A stretch of DNA of 64,000 bases. It comes from an uncultured Verrucomicrobiota bacterium (GTDB lineage Bacteria > Verrucomicrobiota > Kiritimatiellia > Kiritimatiellales > Tichowtungiaceae). The translations under genes were made by a program, and so were the position numbers. The stretch spans positions 1 to 64,000 of the forward strand of contig CAIKGD010000083.1 in assembly GCA_903826865.1 (NCBI GenBank), in the 5' to 3' direction. Below the pieces are notes generated by a model, which saw only the letters and a program-made list of their open reading frames with translations, searched no databases and was not told the origin of the DNA. Below, piece after piece: positions 34,548-43,800 of the stretch (within the stretch, counting starts at the first letter, position 1; every line of letters starts with the position of its first letter).

Positions 34548-35894
34548 ATGAAGAATCCGGGGTTGATGAAACTTGCCGGCCTTGAGCTGGCCGCATTGGC
34601 GCTGACCGCCGGTCAGGTAACGGCTGCGGAAGCGGCTTCCGCCGGCAAGCCGAACATTATTTTAATTTTTTCCGACGATGTGGGGCTTGGTGATATCGGT
34701 TGTTGCGGCGGGCCTTTTAAAACACCGAACATTGATGCGCTGGCGCAAAGCGGTACGCGCTTCGAACTCTGTTATTCGACCCCGCTGTGCGGGCCGTCGC
34801 GTTGCGAGGCGCTCACCGGCCGCTATCCGTTCCGCACCGGTCTGAACAGCAACCACAGCAAAGAGGCCATTGATCCGTCGCGCGAAGTAATGATTCCAAC
34901 GGTCATGAAAAGCGCCGGCTATGTGACGGCCTGTGCCGGCAAGTGGGGCCAGATGAGTTTCGGTCCGGGCGAATGGGGATTCGATGAGCACATCATCTTC
35001 AACAAAGGCGATGAACGCTACTGGTGCACGCCGGACGCAGTTTATACAGTTAATGGCAAGCCGGTAAAATTTCCGAAAGGCACCTATTTTCCGGATGTCG
35101 TGTACGACGCCGTCACCTCATTTATGACCCGGCATAAAGACCAGCCGTTTTTTATCTACTATCCGATGCCGCATATTCACGGGCCCATTCAGCGGACACC
35201 CGACAGCGCCCCCGGCGCAGACCAGACGCGGCTCTATGCGGATAATGTTGAATACATGGATAAGCTCGTCGGCAAACTTATTGCGGAACTCGACCGGTTG
35301 AAGCTGCGCGAAAAAACGGTCGTTATCTTCACCGGCGATAACGGTACGGCGCGCTTCGGCGTTGAAGCCGCCACGGTGAACGGCAAATCCATCAGCGGGA
35401 ATAAAGGCACTCTGCTTGAAGGCGGCAGCCGCGTACCGCTTATTGTCAACCGGCCCGGCATTACGCCGGCGGGCAAAGTAAACCGCGACCTGATTGACTT
35501 CAGTGATTTCTTCCCGACTTTTGCCGAACTCGGCGGAGCCGCACTGCCCGCCGGCGTGACCATTGACGGGCACAGCTTCGCTGCGCAGATCCGCGGTGCG
35601 AAAGGAACTCCGCGCGATTGGGTGTATGTTGAACTGAGCGGAAAATCCTATGTCCGCAATGCCGGATTCAAGCTGACCAACCACGGTGAACTTTTCGACA
35701 TGAAAAACGCGCCGTTCCAGGAAATCCCTGTCCCGTCCGGCACAACAAACGCAGCGGCGATTGCTGCCCGCGCTTATCTCCAGCCGATTCTCGATCAGCA
35801 TCCGGCGGCATCCGTCAGCGGCGACAAAAAAAAGCATAAAAGCCCGGCGAAAAAGGCGGCGAAAAAAGCAGCGAAGGAAGAGCCTGATCTTTAA
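34548..35894 (+). CDS. Secreted sulfatase (Cys-type)
   Basis: A 448-residue alkaline-phosphatase-fold sulfatase with an N-terminal export signal (LAGLELAALALTAGQVTAAEA). Metal residues are in IILIFSDDVGLGD. The formylglycine motif C-x-P-S-R is present as LCGPSRCEALTGR, followed by YVTACAGKWGQMSFGPGEWG. GDNGTARFG and a lysine in GNKGTLLEGGSR complete the site. Substrates are probably sulfated polysaccharides or aryl sulfates. The C-terminus has an odd Lys/Ala-rich tail (KKKHKSPAKKAAKKAAKEE). It needs a formylglycine-forming enzyme, and none with the right cysteines is in this window. Confidence 0.88.
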   Translation: MKNPGLMKLAGLELAALALTAGQVTAAEAASAGKPNIILIFSDDVGLGDIGCCGGPFKTPNIDALAQSGTRFELCYSTPLCGPSRCEALTGRYPFRTGLNSNHSKEAIDPSREVMIPTVMKSAGYVTACAGKWGQMSFGPGEWGFDEHIIFNKGDERYWCTPDAVYTVNGKPVKFPKGTYFPDVVYDAVTSFMTRHKDQPFFIYYPMPHIHGPIQRTPDSAPGADQTRLYADNVEYMDKLVGKLIAELDRLKLREKTVVIFTGDNGTARFGVEAATVNGKSISGNKGTLLEGGSRVPLIVNRPGITPAGKVNRDLIDFSDFFPTFAELGGAALPAGVTIDGHSFAAQIRGAKGTPRDWVYVELSGKSYVRNAGFKLTNHGELFDMKNAPFQEIPVPSGTTNAAAIAARAYLQPILDQHPAASVSGDKKKHKSPAKKAAKKAAKEEPDL

Positions 35895-35915
35895 CCGACC
35901 CGTCTGCTGAAAAAC

Positions 35916-36158
35916 TTATCTCTGCTCGGGATTTTTCGCGCCGGGATGGAAGAGATATTCGAGCCCGTTGGCTTTAATGGTGTAAACGGTTTCGAGCATC
36001 TGCCCCAGTTCGCCTTTCGGGAATCCCTTCTGCTTAAACCAGACGATATACGGCTCGGGCAGATCAACCAGCCGCCGTCCGGCATATTTACCGAACGGCA
36101 TGACAGCCTTCGCCAGTTTGATAAACGCCTCGCGGTCGGGTTGAAGCTCCTGACTCAT
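35916..36158 (-). CDS. DUF3820-family small protein
   Basis: An 80-residue protein with the family core MPFGKYAGRRLVDLPEPYIVWFKQKGFPKGELGQ (shown to give the pattern: MPFGKY-G--L-DLPE-Y--WF---GFP-G-LG). DUF3820 proteins are small, widespread and of unknown biochemical role. It is complete and lies alone between a sulfatase and the NYN gene. The segment 36159-36255 to its right shows nothing further. Confidence 0.8.
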   Translation of the reverse strand: MSQELQPDREAFIKLAKAVMPFGKYAGRRLVDLPEPYIVWFKQKGFPKGELGQMLETVYTIKANGLEYLFHPGAKNPEQR

Positions 36159-36255
36159 GCGCCGAATTCTCTTTCATCGCACAACGGGCGGCAATTTAAA
36201 AAACAAGTTCACTCGACCGCCTTAACCCTTTAAGCCTGATTCGCATTTTCTAAAA

Positions 36256-37047
36256 TTAACCAGCAATCCGGTTGCCCGCTTTTTGCTGTTTTTTCCGGTC
36301 TTTCACATAGACGGCTTGTGTCGCACCACTGCCGCGTCGTTCGATTTCAAAAAGGCCGGTGGCTTGGAACAGCAGCGTGAACGTCCGACAGCCATAGCTG
36401 CGCGGGTCGAAGTCCGGATACTGGCGCTTGATCAGACTGCCGCAGGATCCAAGCATGGCCCAACCATCGTCAGCGGCATATTCAGCGACGGCATTGCGAA
36501 GGATGTTAACCATCCTGGTATCCTGACAGAGCTGTGTCTCGTTTTTTTTGGCCGCCGCCGTTTTTATGCCCGCCTTGCTGCCAGCCCTCCCCTCGTCAGG
36601 CAGCTGAAGCACTTCTGTACGGATAAAATCATCGCATGCATTGCGAAAGGCGGCAGGAGTCTTTTCCTCGCCAACGCCGAAGACAAAAATCTGAGCCTCC
36701 TTCAGCCGTGATGCCAGTTTAGTAAAATCGCTGTCGCTCGTAACAAGCGCGAAAGCGTCAAACTGCTTGGAATAAAGCAGATCCATAGCGTCGATAATCA
36801 TCGCCGCGTCCGATGAATTTTTCCCCTGTGTATAGGAAAACTGCTGCACCGGATTGATCGCCAGCTCGTTCAGCGGTTGTTTCCAGTTTTTCAGATGAGT
36901 ACTGCTCCAGTCGCCATAGGCTTTTTTCACAACAATATGCCCATGCTTTGAAATTTCGTTCAGCACGGCGGCCAATACGCTGCATTGCGCATTTTCCGCA
37001 TCGATCAGTACGGCGATTTTCTTGGAGGTTTCTATATCTTTCATCAT
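36256..37047 (-). CDS. NYN-domain (LabA/DUF88-like) protein with C-terminal OST-HTH/LOTUS domain
   Basis: A 263-residue protein. The N-terminal NYN/PIN-like domain (residues 10-150) has acidic residues at IAVLIDAENAQ, SSDAAMIIDAMDLL and ALVTSDSDFTKLASRL, the pattern of metal-dependent RNases. The C-terminal 90 residues (RMVNILRNAVAEYAADDGWA, IKRQYPDFDPRSYGCRTFT, GLFEIERR) match the OST-HTH/LOTUS RNA-binding fold. A role in RNA cleavage is therefore likely, but the target is unknown. I use the ATG at 37047 with AAAAGG just upstream; a long upstream extension in this frame is only the shadow of the next gene. Confidence 0.87.
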   Translation of the reverse strand: MMKDIETSKKIAVLIDAENAQCSVLAAVLNEISKHGHIVVKKAYGDWSSTHLKNWKQPLNELAINPVQQFSYTQGKNSSDAAMIIDAMDLLYSKQFDAFALVTSDSDFTKLASRLKEAQIFVFGVGEEKTPAAFRNACDDFIRTEVLQLPDEGRAGSKAGIKTAAAKKNETQLCQDTRMVNILRNAVAEYAADDGWAMLGSCGSLIKRQYPDFDPRSYGCRTFTLLFQATGLFEIERRGSGATQAVYVKDRKKQQKAGNRIAG

Positions 37048-37093
37048 TTGCCTTTTAGTTTGGTGCTTCCATCTGTTCTGACCTGTTTTCCCT

Positions 37094-39697
37094 TCACCGT
37101 GCCTTGAGGTAGCAGACGACTTTCTGTTCAACCGCGTTGGCCCACAGGTTGACACCGCTGCCGCCGGGCAGGTCGTGCGTTTCAATGACATGCACGGTGT
37201 CCGCCCATTTTTCCGCCGCCGGAACCAGATCAAGCAGCCGGTTGCGGCTCTGCTTGAAAAATTCTTCATTGAGGAAGTTGTTTCCCTGCTTCGGAAACAG
37301 CGCCAGATAGAGCATGTTGTTTTCAACCAGCTCGTTGAGAAAGTGCGTGCCGAGCGATACGTCGGGTACCAGATGTTCGTGCATGGCGACGATTTCGCAC
37401 AGAACGTTGACGCGGTTGATATCGCTGAAGCTGACGGGAATTCCGAGTTCCGGACTGCTGGTGCCCCACCGTCCGGGGCCGAGCAGCATCGTAGTGCTGT
37501 CTGCCGGCGCGGTGCGGTTGATCTCGCCGAGCAGCCGCGCGACGGCGTAGCGCTCCTGCTGCGGAAGCTTCCCGTAAAGCGCGGGCACCACATAGATCAG
37601 GCGGTCCACCGGAATCAGACGGCTCTGCCCGACGACCGCGCCGCGCGCTTCGATGATGCGGTTCTGTTCCGGCACTTTGATCTCAGGCAGTTTAACCGCG
37701 CCGATGCCCTGCACCTGAAGCGGACGGCACTGCACCAGATTGATGCGGTAGTGTTTGCCGTCCACGAAGTTCATGGTGAATTCAATGTCCACCGGATAAT
37801 CGTAGGCTTCATGCAGAATGCGGAGAATATCGCGCATGTCCTGAACAAAGGGCGTCTCTTTGAGCAGTTTGTCGAACGTGAGCATCCGGCGTTCGACCTT
37901 CCGGTCGTCGGGCAGACTGACCGTATCAGCGGCGGCAAACATATCCAGCGGCATATCCTCCGGCGGCGTGCGGATAAGATCGCTGAAAAGCTCGGAAACC
38001 GGCTGGTTGGATTCGAGGTCGAGGCAGTCCACGCGGCGCTGTGTATATTGCAGTGTCGCTTCAAAGTTGCCTTCCGGACGTTTGTCCGGCGCATTCAGCG
38101 CGACGATACGGGTGTGGTCGTCGTCCGAGCGGTCCACGGCGCGCGTGCCGAGTCCGAAGACCAGCCGCATGACGCCCGCCTTCGGATCAATTTCCGGGCT
38201 CCACGCATACGGGTTGAACGAAAACGCGACGCCCGCCGCCTGCGGATAAAAGTAGTGCCCGTACGAAGCGCCGGAAACCCGCATGACCAGCAGCGCCATC
38301 TGCTCGTCCTTGTCGAGCGCGCCGCGATGGGCACGGTAGTTCAGCGCCCGCTCGCTCATGGAGCTGGCGTAAATTGTTTTCACGGCGGCGAGCAGATCCT
38401 GACGGCGGCGCTCGCGCGGCCCCTGATTGGCGCAGAAGACGCTGTCGTATTTTCCGGCGTAGGAGTTGCCGTAGTTGTCTTCGAGCAGCGACGACGAGCG
38501 CACGATAAACGGCGACGGGCCGAAGTAGTCGAGCATTTCGTCAAACTGCTTGAGAATATAATCGGGGAAATCGCCGCGGATGATCATGTGGCGGGCCTCT
38601 TCGGCCCCTTCGAGAAAGCGCTCGGGATCGCGCTGGTTGTGGCGCACCTTCCAGATGCCGTTGCGCACCAGGAAGGTGTAGAACACGTCAGAGCCGATGA
38701 AAAACGAATCGTGCTCTTCGAGCAGTTCCACAAAGTGCGGATTGGCGCGCTTGAGAATGGCGCGGGCCAGCAGCATCCCGACGGTCTTCCCGCCGATCAG
38801 CCCCGTGCCGATCATGCGCTTGCGCACATCGAGAATATCTTCAAGCGTCAGATTGCGTGAAATCAGCCGCTGCATGCCTTCGTCGCGCGAAATGATCATC
38901 CGTGAAAGCTGCTCGTAGAGATTTTTCCCGCGCTCGGGAATATCGGGACGATAGGCACCGGCCTTGATCATTTCGCGGGCACGGACAAATGCCGTCTCCC
39001 AGAAATCGGCGCTGCTGTCCGCGCTGAGTCCGGACCAGCGGGCCGAGGTGAGAATTTCAGAAATAATATTACTGGAGCTAACGGCGTGAAAGGTGTCGTC
39101 CTCTTTGCGCCAGGCATGGAGCATATTGATCGTCGGCGAGTGCCGGTGCTGCACCTTCATCGGGCGCAGGTACAGATTGCCCTTGTGGGAATAGACATCC
39201 AGAAAAAGCTGCGTCGTGCGGCTGATGGGGCCGATAGCGTGCTGCGTGTGGTAATTGCGGAACAGCGCGAAGTAGGTGACGGTTTCAAGGTCGAAGAGAT
39301 AGGGACAGGTCAGCATGAAGAAATTGCCGAGCATCTGGTCGGAATACCAGTCCACGGCCAAACAAGACAGACAGTCGAAAACGTAGAACGCCCCCTTTCC
39401 GGCGCGGCGGATGACTTCGTGGATGCGGGCGATAAACCCTTCAAAGCCGATCTGCGGATCGAGCTCATGCACTTCGGTCGCCATCCCCGGCGGCAGCAGC
39501 GGCGCGTGCCGCGCAAAACGGAAATAGATCAGCACGCGGCCGTTATCATGCGCCGCCCGGGCGTACGGCGTCACAAAAGCCTGATACTCGGAGATATCGT
39601 CCACCTGCCAGACAATGTTATCGCCGGCCAGCACGCCGCGAATGGTGTGGTCGAGATCCGCAATGCCGGTGCTTAGCGTCGTGCTGAAAGGTTTCAT
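37094..39697 (-). CDS. PEP/pyruvate-binding domain protein with N-terminal RecA/KaiC-like domain
   Basis: An 867-residue cytoplasmic protein. Residues 1-230 resemble a RecA/KaiC-like core (STGIADLDHTIRGVLAGDNI, YVFDCLSCLAVDWY) but lack a Walker A lysine. Residues about 300-700 carry a PEP-synthase/PPDK-type ATP-grasp domain (LIGGKTVGMLLARAI, FIVRSSSLLEDNYGNSYAGK, AGVAFSFNPYAW, VDIEFTMNFVDGKHYRINLV). It lacks the phospho-His and PEP-binding domains of true PPDK, so it probably transfers phosphate in some other reaction. A truncated copy of its first 60 codons lies at 47735-47926, beyond the kdp operon. Confidence 0.82.
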   Translation of the reverse strand: MKPFSTTLSTGIADLDHTIRGVLAGDNIVWQVDDISEYQAFVTPYARAAHDNGRVLIYFRFARHAPLLPPGMATEVHELDPQIGFEGFIARIHEVIRRAGKGAFYVFDCLSCLAVDWYSDQMLGNFFMLTCPYLFDLETVTYFALFRNYHTQHAIGPISRTTQLFLDVYSHKGNLYLRPMKVQHRHSPTINMLHAWRKEDDTFHAVSSSNIISEILTSARWSGLSADSSADFWETAFVRAREMIKAGAYRPDIPERGKNLYEQLSRMIISRDEGMQRLISRNLTLEDILDVRKRMIGTGLIGGKTVGMLLARAILKRANPHFVELLEEHDSFFIGSDVFYTFLVRNGIWKVRHNQRDPERFLEGAEEARHMIIRGDFPDYILKQFDEMLDYFGPSPFIVRSSSLLEDNYGNSYAGKYDSVFCANQGPRERRRQDLLAAVKTIYASSMSERALNYRAHRGALDKDEQMALLVMRVSGASYGHYFYPQAAGVAFSFNPYAWSPEIDPKAGVMRLVFGLGTRAVDRSDDDHTRIVALNAPDKRPEGNFEATLQYTQRRVDCLDLESNQPVSELFSDLIRTPPEDMPLDMFAAADTVSLPDDRKVERRMLTFDKLLKETPFVQDMRDILRILHEAYDYPVDIEFTMNFVDGKHYRINLVQCRPLQVQGIGAVKLPEIKVPEQNRIIEARGAVVGQSRLIPVDRLIYVVPALYGKLPQQERYAVARLLGEINRTAPADSTTMLLGPGRWGTSSPELGIPVSFSDINRVNVLCEIVAMHEHLVPDVSLGTHFLNELVENNMLYLALFPKQGNNFLNEEFFKQSRNRLLDLVPAAEKWADTVHVIETHDLPGGSGVNLWANAVEQKVVCYLKAR

Positions 39698-39733
39698 GAA
39701 AGTCTCCTGCTGACGCGTTCCGTTCTCTCATTT

Positions 39734-39750
39734 TTTCCAGAGTTTGGAAA
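39734..39750. repeat. TTTCCA-N5-TGGAAA palindrome upstream of the PEP/pyruvate-binding gene
   Basis: TTTCCA-GAGTT-TGGAAA, the same six-base arms and five-base spacer as the pair before dnaE. It lies 37-53 bases upstream of the start codon at 39697, between kdpE and this gene. Confidence 0.65.
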
Positions 39751-39820
39751 CGGTTTTGTCTCCCTTTCGGGTCGCTGCCAGTTTGGTGGAGCCTCGCTCC
39801 AAGCTTCCGGTTGAAAATAT

Positions 39821-40501
39821 TCAGCACGTCAGCCGATACCCGATACCGGGCTCGTTGCGCAGCAGACGCGGCTGGTCGGCCTGCTCTCCCAGTTTTTTGC
39901 GGAGATGGTTCATATAGACCCGCAGGTACTGTGCCTGTTCTTCCGCTTGCGGACCCCAGACTTCGCGCAGGAGCTGGCGGTGCGTGACTACTTTGCCAGC
40001 GTTTTGCGCAAGAACCCGCAGGAGCGCGTATTCCGTCGCCGTGAGAGGAATCTCCTGTCCGGAGCGCTTCACGATTCGTGACGCAAAATCGATTTGCAGC
40101 GAAGCACATTCGAAAACGGGTTCCGCCATTTCCGCCGCCGTGTGCCGCTGGATGGCACGAAGCCGCGCCGTCAGCTCCGCGCTGTGAAAGGGTTTGGTGA
40201 GGTAGTCATCTGCACCGGCATCCAGTGCGGAAACTTTATCTTCGACGCCCTGCCGGACTGAAAGGATGAGTACGGGAACTTTGCTCCATTCGCGCAGACG
40301 CCGCAGCACGTCGATGCCATCCATATCCGGTAAGCCGAGGTCGAGCAACACCACATCCGGTTTCCGGTGCGCGAGTTCGATCAAGCCGGTTTGACCGGTC
40401 TCCGTTTCATAGACGCGATACTGTTCAGCTTCGAGCGTCACCTTCAGCAGGCGGCGAATCTGAACCTCGTCGTCAATTATCAGTGCGGTTTTCAGACTCA
40501 T
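39821..40501 (-). CDS. kdpE: KdpE, response regulator of potassium uptake
   Basis: A 226-residue OmpR/PhoB-family regulator. The receiver domain has DDE acidic residues at the N-terminus, the phospho-acceptor Asp in VVLLDLGLPDMDG and the Lys in YLTKPF. The C-terminal winged helix ends LLRNEPGIGYRLTC with the usual AEEQAQYLRVYMNHLRKKLG. It overlaps kdpD by ATGA and closes the kdpABCDE operon. It should activate kdpA transcription when phosphorylated by KdpD under potassium limitation; a matching box is seen at 47637-47660. Confidence 0.93.
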   Translation of the reverse strand: MSLKTALIIDDEVQIRRLLKVTLEAEQYRVYETETGQTGLIELAHRKPDVVLLDLGLPDMDGIDVLRRLREWSKVPVLILSVRQGVEDKVSALDAGADDYLTKPFHSAELTARLRAIQRHTAAEMAEPVFECASLQIDFASRIVKRSGQEIPLTATEYALLRVLAQNAGKVVTHRQLLREVWGPQAEEQAQYLRVYMNHLRKKLGEQADQPRLLRNEPGIGYRLTC

Positions 40502-43176
40502 GAGACGACCTCCGCTGCAAATTCGACCGGCACGCGCAACGTGAACACCGCGCCGCCGCCGGAATCATTGACGACCTCAGCCTGCCCGCCCATGGATTGA
40601 ACAAATCCTCTGACAATGGAAAGTCCCAGGCCCGTGCCGCCCGGTCTGGCGTTGGACCCGCGATAGAATTTATCAAAAGCATGACTCAGCATCTCTGCCG
40701 AAAAACCGGGACCCTGATCTGACACGCGCACAACCAGCTGGTTTTCGTCGCGCCGGGCGGTAACATTGATTTCAGTTCCAGACGGACTGTATTGAGCGGC
40801 GTTGGAAAGAAGGTTGGATAACGTGTGCTGCATCAAAGCGAAATCCAGCTTGAAGCTCGGAAGTTCCGGTTTGATGACAATCTTGATCCGGTGATCCCGA
40901 ATCACATCTGCAACCTGTTCCTGAGCGGCATCCATCAATTCATCCATGTCGCACCAGACGGCTTCAAGACGCAGGCGGCCTGTTTCCAGCCGGGTCATAT
41001 CCAGCAGGTTGTCCACGACCCGGCGCAACCGGCGGACGGCGGTTTCGATTTCATCGAGGAATGTTATTCCGCCTTTCAGCGGCGAGCCGGCAAGCAGAAT
41101 ATTGAGCTCACCCGCCGCCGTGGTCATCACAGCCAGCGGTGTCTTCAGCTCGTGTGACACACAGTCAAACAGTGCTTTGTAGAGGCGTTCTGATTCCACC
41201 GCGATCCGTGAATCGTTGGCCGCCTCCATCCACCGGTAGCGTTCAATGATGACCGCGATATGATCCGTCAATGTTTCGATCAACTCCTGTTCATCAACCG
41301 CCAGCGTTCTGGGATGCGCGAACCGGACGGCCAGCACGCCCCATTTGCCCTGCGCGGTTTTCAGCGGCAGGTGCAATCCTTCCGATTCCGGCAGCGTATC
41401 GGTGAAACGTCCGGCGGTTTTGCCATTGAGAAAAGACCAGGCCGAAACCGCCATTTCCTTTTTGCTTATATCCCAGGTTCCTGCCGAATGAGGTTGAGCA
41501 TTAAGTCCGCCGCCCGTGCTTGCCAGTAGAACGGCGGAGCGGGCCTCAAGTAACGTGTCCACTTCGCGGATCACACTGCGCAAACCTTGATCGAGCGATC
41601 CGCTCTCCACCGCACTTTGCGCGACGCGGTAAAGTGCTTGCGCGCGCTGTTCCCGGCGGCGTTCAGAGAACTCGCGCAGCCGCAGACGGGCCGTCATTTC
41701 TCCGATCACCAGTGCGACCACAAAATACATAATAAACATCAGCGCGTCCGGAAAACTGGAAATCCGGAAGGTGAAGACCGGCGGAATGAAAAGAAAATTC
41801 CATGTCAACGCACCGAGCGCGGCCGTCAGGAAAATGGCGCGTCTGGAAAATCGCGTGGCCAGTAAAACCACCGCCAGCAGGTACAGCAACGCAATCGTCC
41901 AATATCCTATGAACGTTTCCAGAATCAGGGAAAGTCCCGTGATGCCCGCCACCGCAACCAAACCCATCAGCGATTCAACCTTCCAGCTCCCGGCGAGAAA
42001 ATCCAGCTTCGGAACAGCTGCGGAGCGCTTGCCTGATTTTTCGGCGCGAACGACACAGATATCTATATCGCCGCTCTGTTGAATCAATTTGTCAACCAGC
42101 GTCCGCCTGCCGAGGAACCGCGGCCAGAAAGCCGCCATCGGTTTTCCGGCGATGATCTGTGTGACATTGTGTTCGCGGGCGATCCGCAAAAGTCCGTTCG
42201 CGGAATCATCACTCAGTCCGGTGACGGTTTCCGCGCCCAGTTCGCGGGCAAGCGACAAATTCCGGGTCAATTGTTTCTTTTGTTCCTCGGACAGCGGTCG
42301 CGGTGTTTCGACATAGGCGGCCATCCAGCGGGCATCCATAGCGGCGGCTATTCGCCGCGTCCAGCGAACGAGCGGTTCCGAATACGGACTGGGACCAACC
42401 GCCACCAGCAACCGTTCGCCGGACTTCCACGGCCCTTCCACCCGATTCGCAGTCATGGCCTCGCGCACATCCCGGCCCACCTGATCGGCGGTCACACGCA
42501 AAGCAATTTCCCGAAGCGCCGTCAGGTTTTCTTCACGGAAAAAATGATCGGCCGCCGTGGCGGCACGCTCACCCAGATAGACTTTGCCATCGGCCAGCCG
42601 CTCCCGTAAATCCTGCGGCGTGATGTCCACCAGTTGCAGATCGTCAGCGCGATCCAGAACGGTATCCGGTACGGTTTCTCTAACGGGCGCCCGGACGATC
42701 TGCCCGACCACATCCACGCGGCTTTCGATGTGCTGAACATTGAGTGTGGTGTAAACATCGATGCCTGCATCGAGCAGCTCTAATACATCCTGATAGCGTT
42801 TGGGATGACGGCTGCCGGGAACATTGGTATGAGCCAGTTCGTCCACCAGCGCTAAAGCGGGTTTCCGCTCCAGAACGGCATCGATATCCATCTCGTCCAG
42901 CAAAACGTCGCGGTGGCGAATGCGCCGCCGCGGGATAATTTCCAGACCTTCCAGCAAAGCGTCTGTTTCCTTGCGACCGTGTGTCTGGGCATAAGCAATG
43001 GCAACATCGCATCCGTCGGCTTTGCGCGCCTGAGCCTCCTTCAGCATGGCGTAGGTCTTGCCGACACCCGCGCACATTCCCAGAAATATTTTAAGCCGTC
43101 CGCGCTGCGCAGTCCGGGCTTCCCGCTGGATTTTCGCGAGCAGCGCATCCGGGTTAGGTCGTTGCTGATCGGTCAT
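40498..43176 (-). CDS. kdpD: KdpD, osmosensitive potassium-channel histidine kinase
   Basis: A four-domain sensor of 892 residues. The KdpD N-terminal domain has Walker A GMCAGVGKTYAML and DELAHTNVPGSRHPKRYQDV. A universal-stress-protein domain follows (RLLVAVGPSPYSEPLVRWTR), then four membrane helices (DUF4118, about residues 400-500), a GAF-like segment, and HisKA with the phospho-His in CVSHELKTPLAVMTT. The HATPase boxes are LSNLLSNAAQYSP and GPGFSAEM..GGTGLGLSIVRG. Length and order match E. coli KdpD. It starts 41 bases after kdpC and overlaps kdpE. Confidence 0.95.
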   Translation of the reverse strand: MTDQQRPNPDALLAKIQREARTAQRGRLKIFLGMCAGVGKTYAMLKEAQARKADGCDVAIAYAQTHGRKETDALLEGLEIIPRRRIRHRDVLLDEMDIDAVLERKPALALVDELAHTNVPGSRHPKRYQDVLELLDAGIDVYTTLNVQHIESRVDVVGQIVRAPVRETVPDTVLDRADDLQLVDITPQDLRERLADGKVYLGERAATAADHFFREENLTALREIALRVTADQVGRDVREAMTANRVEGPWKSGERLLVAVGPSPYSEPLVRWTRRIAAAMDARWMAAYVETPRPLSEEQKKQLTRNLSLARELGAETVTGLSDDSANGLLRIAREHNVTQIIAGKPMAAFWPRFLGRRTLVDKLIQQSGDIDICVVRAEKSGKRSAAVPKLDFLAGSWKVESLMGLVAVAGITGLSLILETFIGYWTIALLYLLAVVLLATRFSRRAIFLTAALGALTWNFLFIPPVFTFRISSFPDALMFIMYFVVALVIGEMTARLRLREFSERRREQRAQALYRVAQSAVESGSLDQGLRSVIREVDTLLEARSAVLLASTGGGLNAQPHSAGTWDISKKEMAVSAWSFLNGKTAGRFTDTLPESEGLHLPLKTAQGKWGVLAVRFAHPRTLAVDEQELIETLTDHIAVIIERYRWMEAANDSRIAVESERLYKALFDCVSHELKTPLAVMTTAAGELNILLAGSPLKGGITFLDEIETAVRRLRRVVDNLLDMTRLETGRLRLEAVWCDMDELMDAAQEQVADVIRDHRIKIVIKPELPSFKLDFALMQHTLSNLLSNAAQYSPSGTEINVTARRDENQLVVRVSDQGPGFSAEMLSHAFDKFYRGSNARPGGTGLGLSIVRGFVQSMGGQAEVVNDSGGGAVFTLRVPVEFAAEVVS

Positions 43177-43217
43177 TTTTTCAGCCTATCATAACAGTAT
43201 TATTTCGCCACATTCTT

Positions 43218-43784
43218 CTATTTCTGCTGATCGAGCGCCAGATTCAGCAACAGGACGTTCACCCGCGGCTCACCGAGAAAACCGAGCTGCGGCGGTTTGA
43301 TAAGTTTTTCTACCAGCTCCCGCACCGCATCGTCACGGACGCCGCGTGCGGCGGCGACACGGGAAATTTGCAGCCGTGCCGCTTCGGGACTGATGTGCGG
43401 ATCAAGACCGCTTCCCGAGGTAAAGACCATGTCGGACGGTACCGGCACGCCGGCGGCCAGATGGTGCGCCGTCCGAAACGCCGTAGCGTTGGCAGTGACA
43501 TTGGATTGCAGCGCGGCGCTGGCCGGGCCGAGGTTGCTGGCACCCGACGGCGCAGTCGCATAACCGCACGCAGAAGGCCGCGGCCAGAAATATTTAGCGC
43601 CTGTAAACGGCTGAACGAGCAGCTCCGAGCCGATAATTTTACCGTTGCGCTCAATCAGGCTGCCGTTGGCTTTGTCATGGAAGGCGAGTTGCGCCACGCC
43701 CGTGACGGCGAGAGGATAGAGCAGCCCGGTCAGTACGGTGAATACAAGTGTCAGCCGCATTGATTGGAATATCAGTTTGAACAT
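43218..43784 (-). CDS. kdpC: KdpC, potassium-transporting ATPase subunit
   Basis: A 188-residue protein with one N-terminal membrane helix (RLTLVFTVLTGLLYPLAVTG) and a periplasmic domain with family blocks IGSELLVQPFTGAKYFWPRPSA (20-residue core shown partly), SGLDPHISPEAARLQISRVA and GEPRVNVLLLNLALD. It stabilises the KdpFABC complex. The gene is 16 bases downstream of kdpB and in the standard A-B-C order. Confidence 0.94.
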   Translation of the reverse strand: MFKLIFQSMRLTLVFTVLTGLLYPLAVTGVAQLAFHDKANGSLIERNGKIIGSELLVQPFTGAKYFWPRPSACGYATAPSGASNLGPASAALQSNVTANATAFRTAHHLAAGVPVPSDMVFTSGSGLDPHISPEAARLQISRVAAARGVRDDAVRELVEKLIKPPQLGFLGEPRVNVLLLNLALDQQK

Positions 43785-43800
43785 TGTGCGATCCTTTCTT

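Noticed and set aside
36256-37593. 445-codon version of the NYN gene
   Set aside because: The first 182 codons are an out-of-frame reading of the end of the PEP/pyruvate-binding gene. The ATG at 37047 has a ribosome site and begins at the NYN domain.
37175-38860. A 561-codon plus-strand frame opposite the PEP/pyruvate-binding gene
   Set aside because: Translation is rich in Arg, His and Val runs typical of antisense frames, with no domain. The minus-strand gene has a recognisable ATP-grasp domain.
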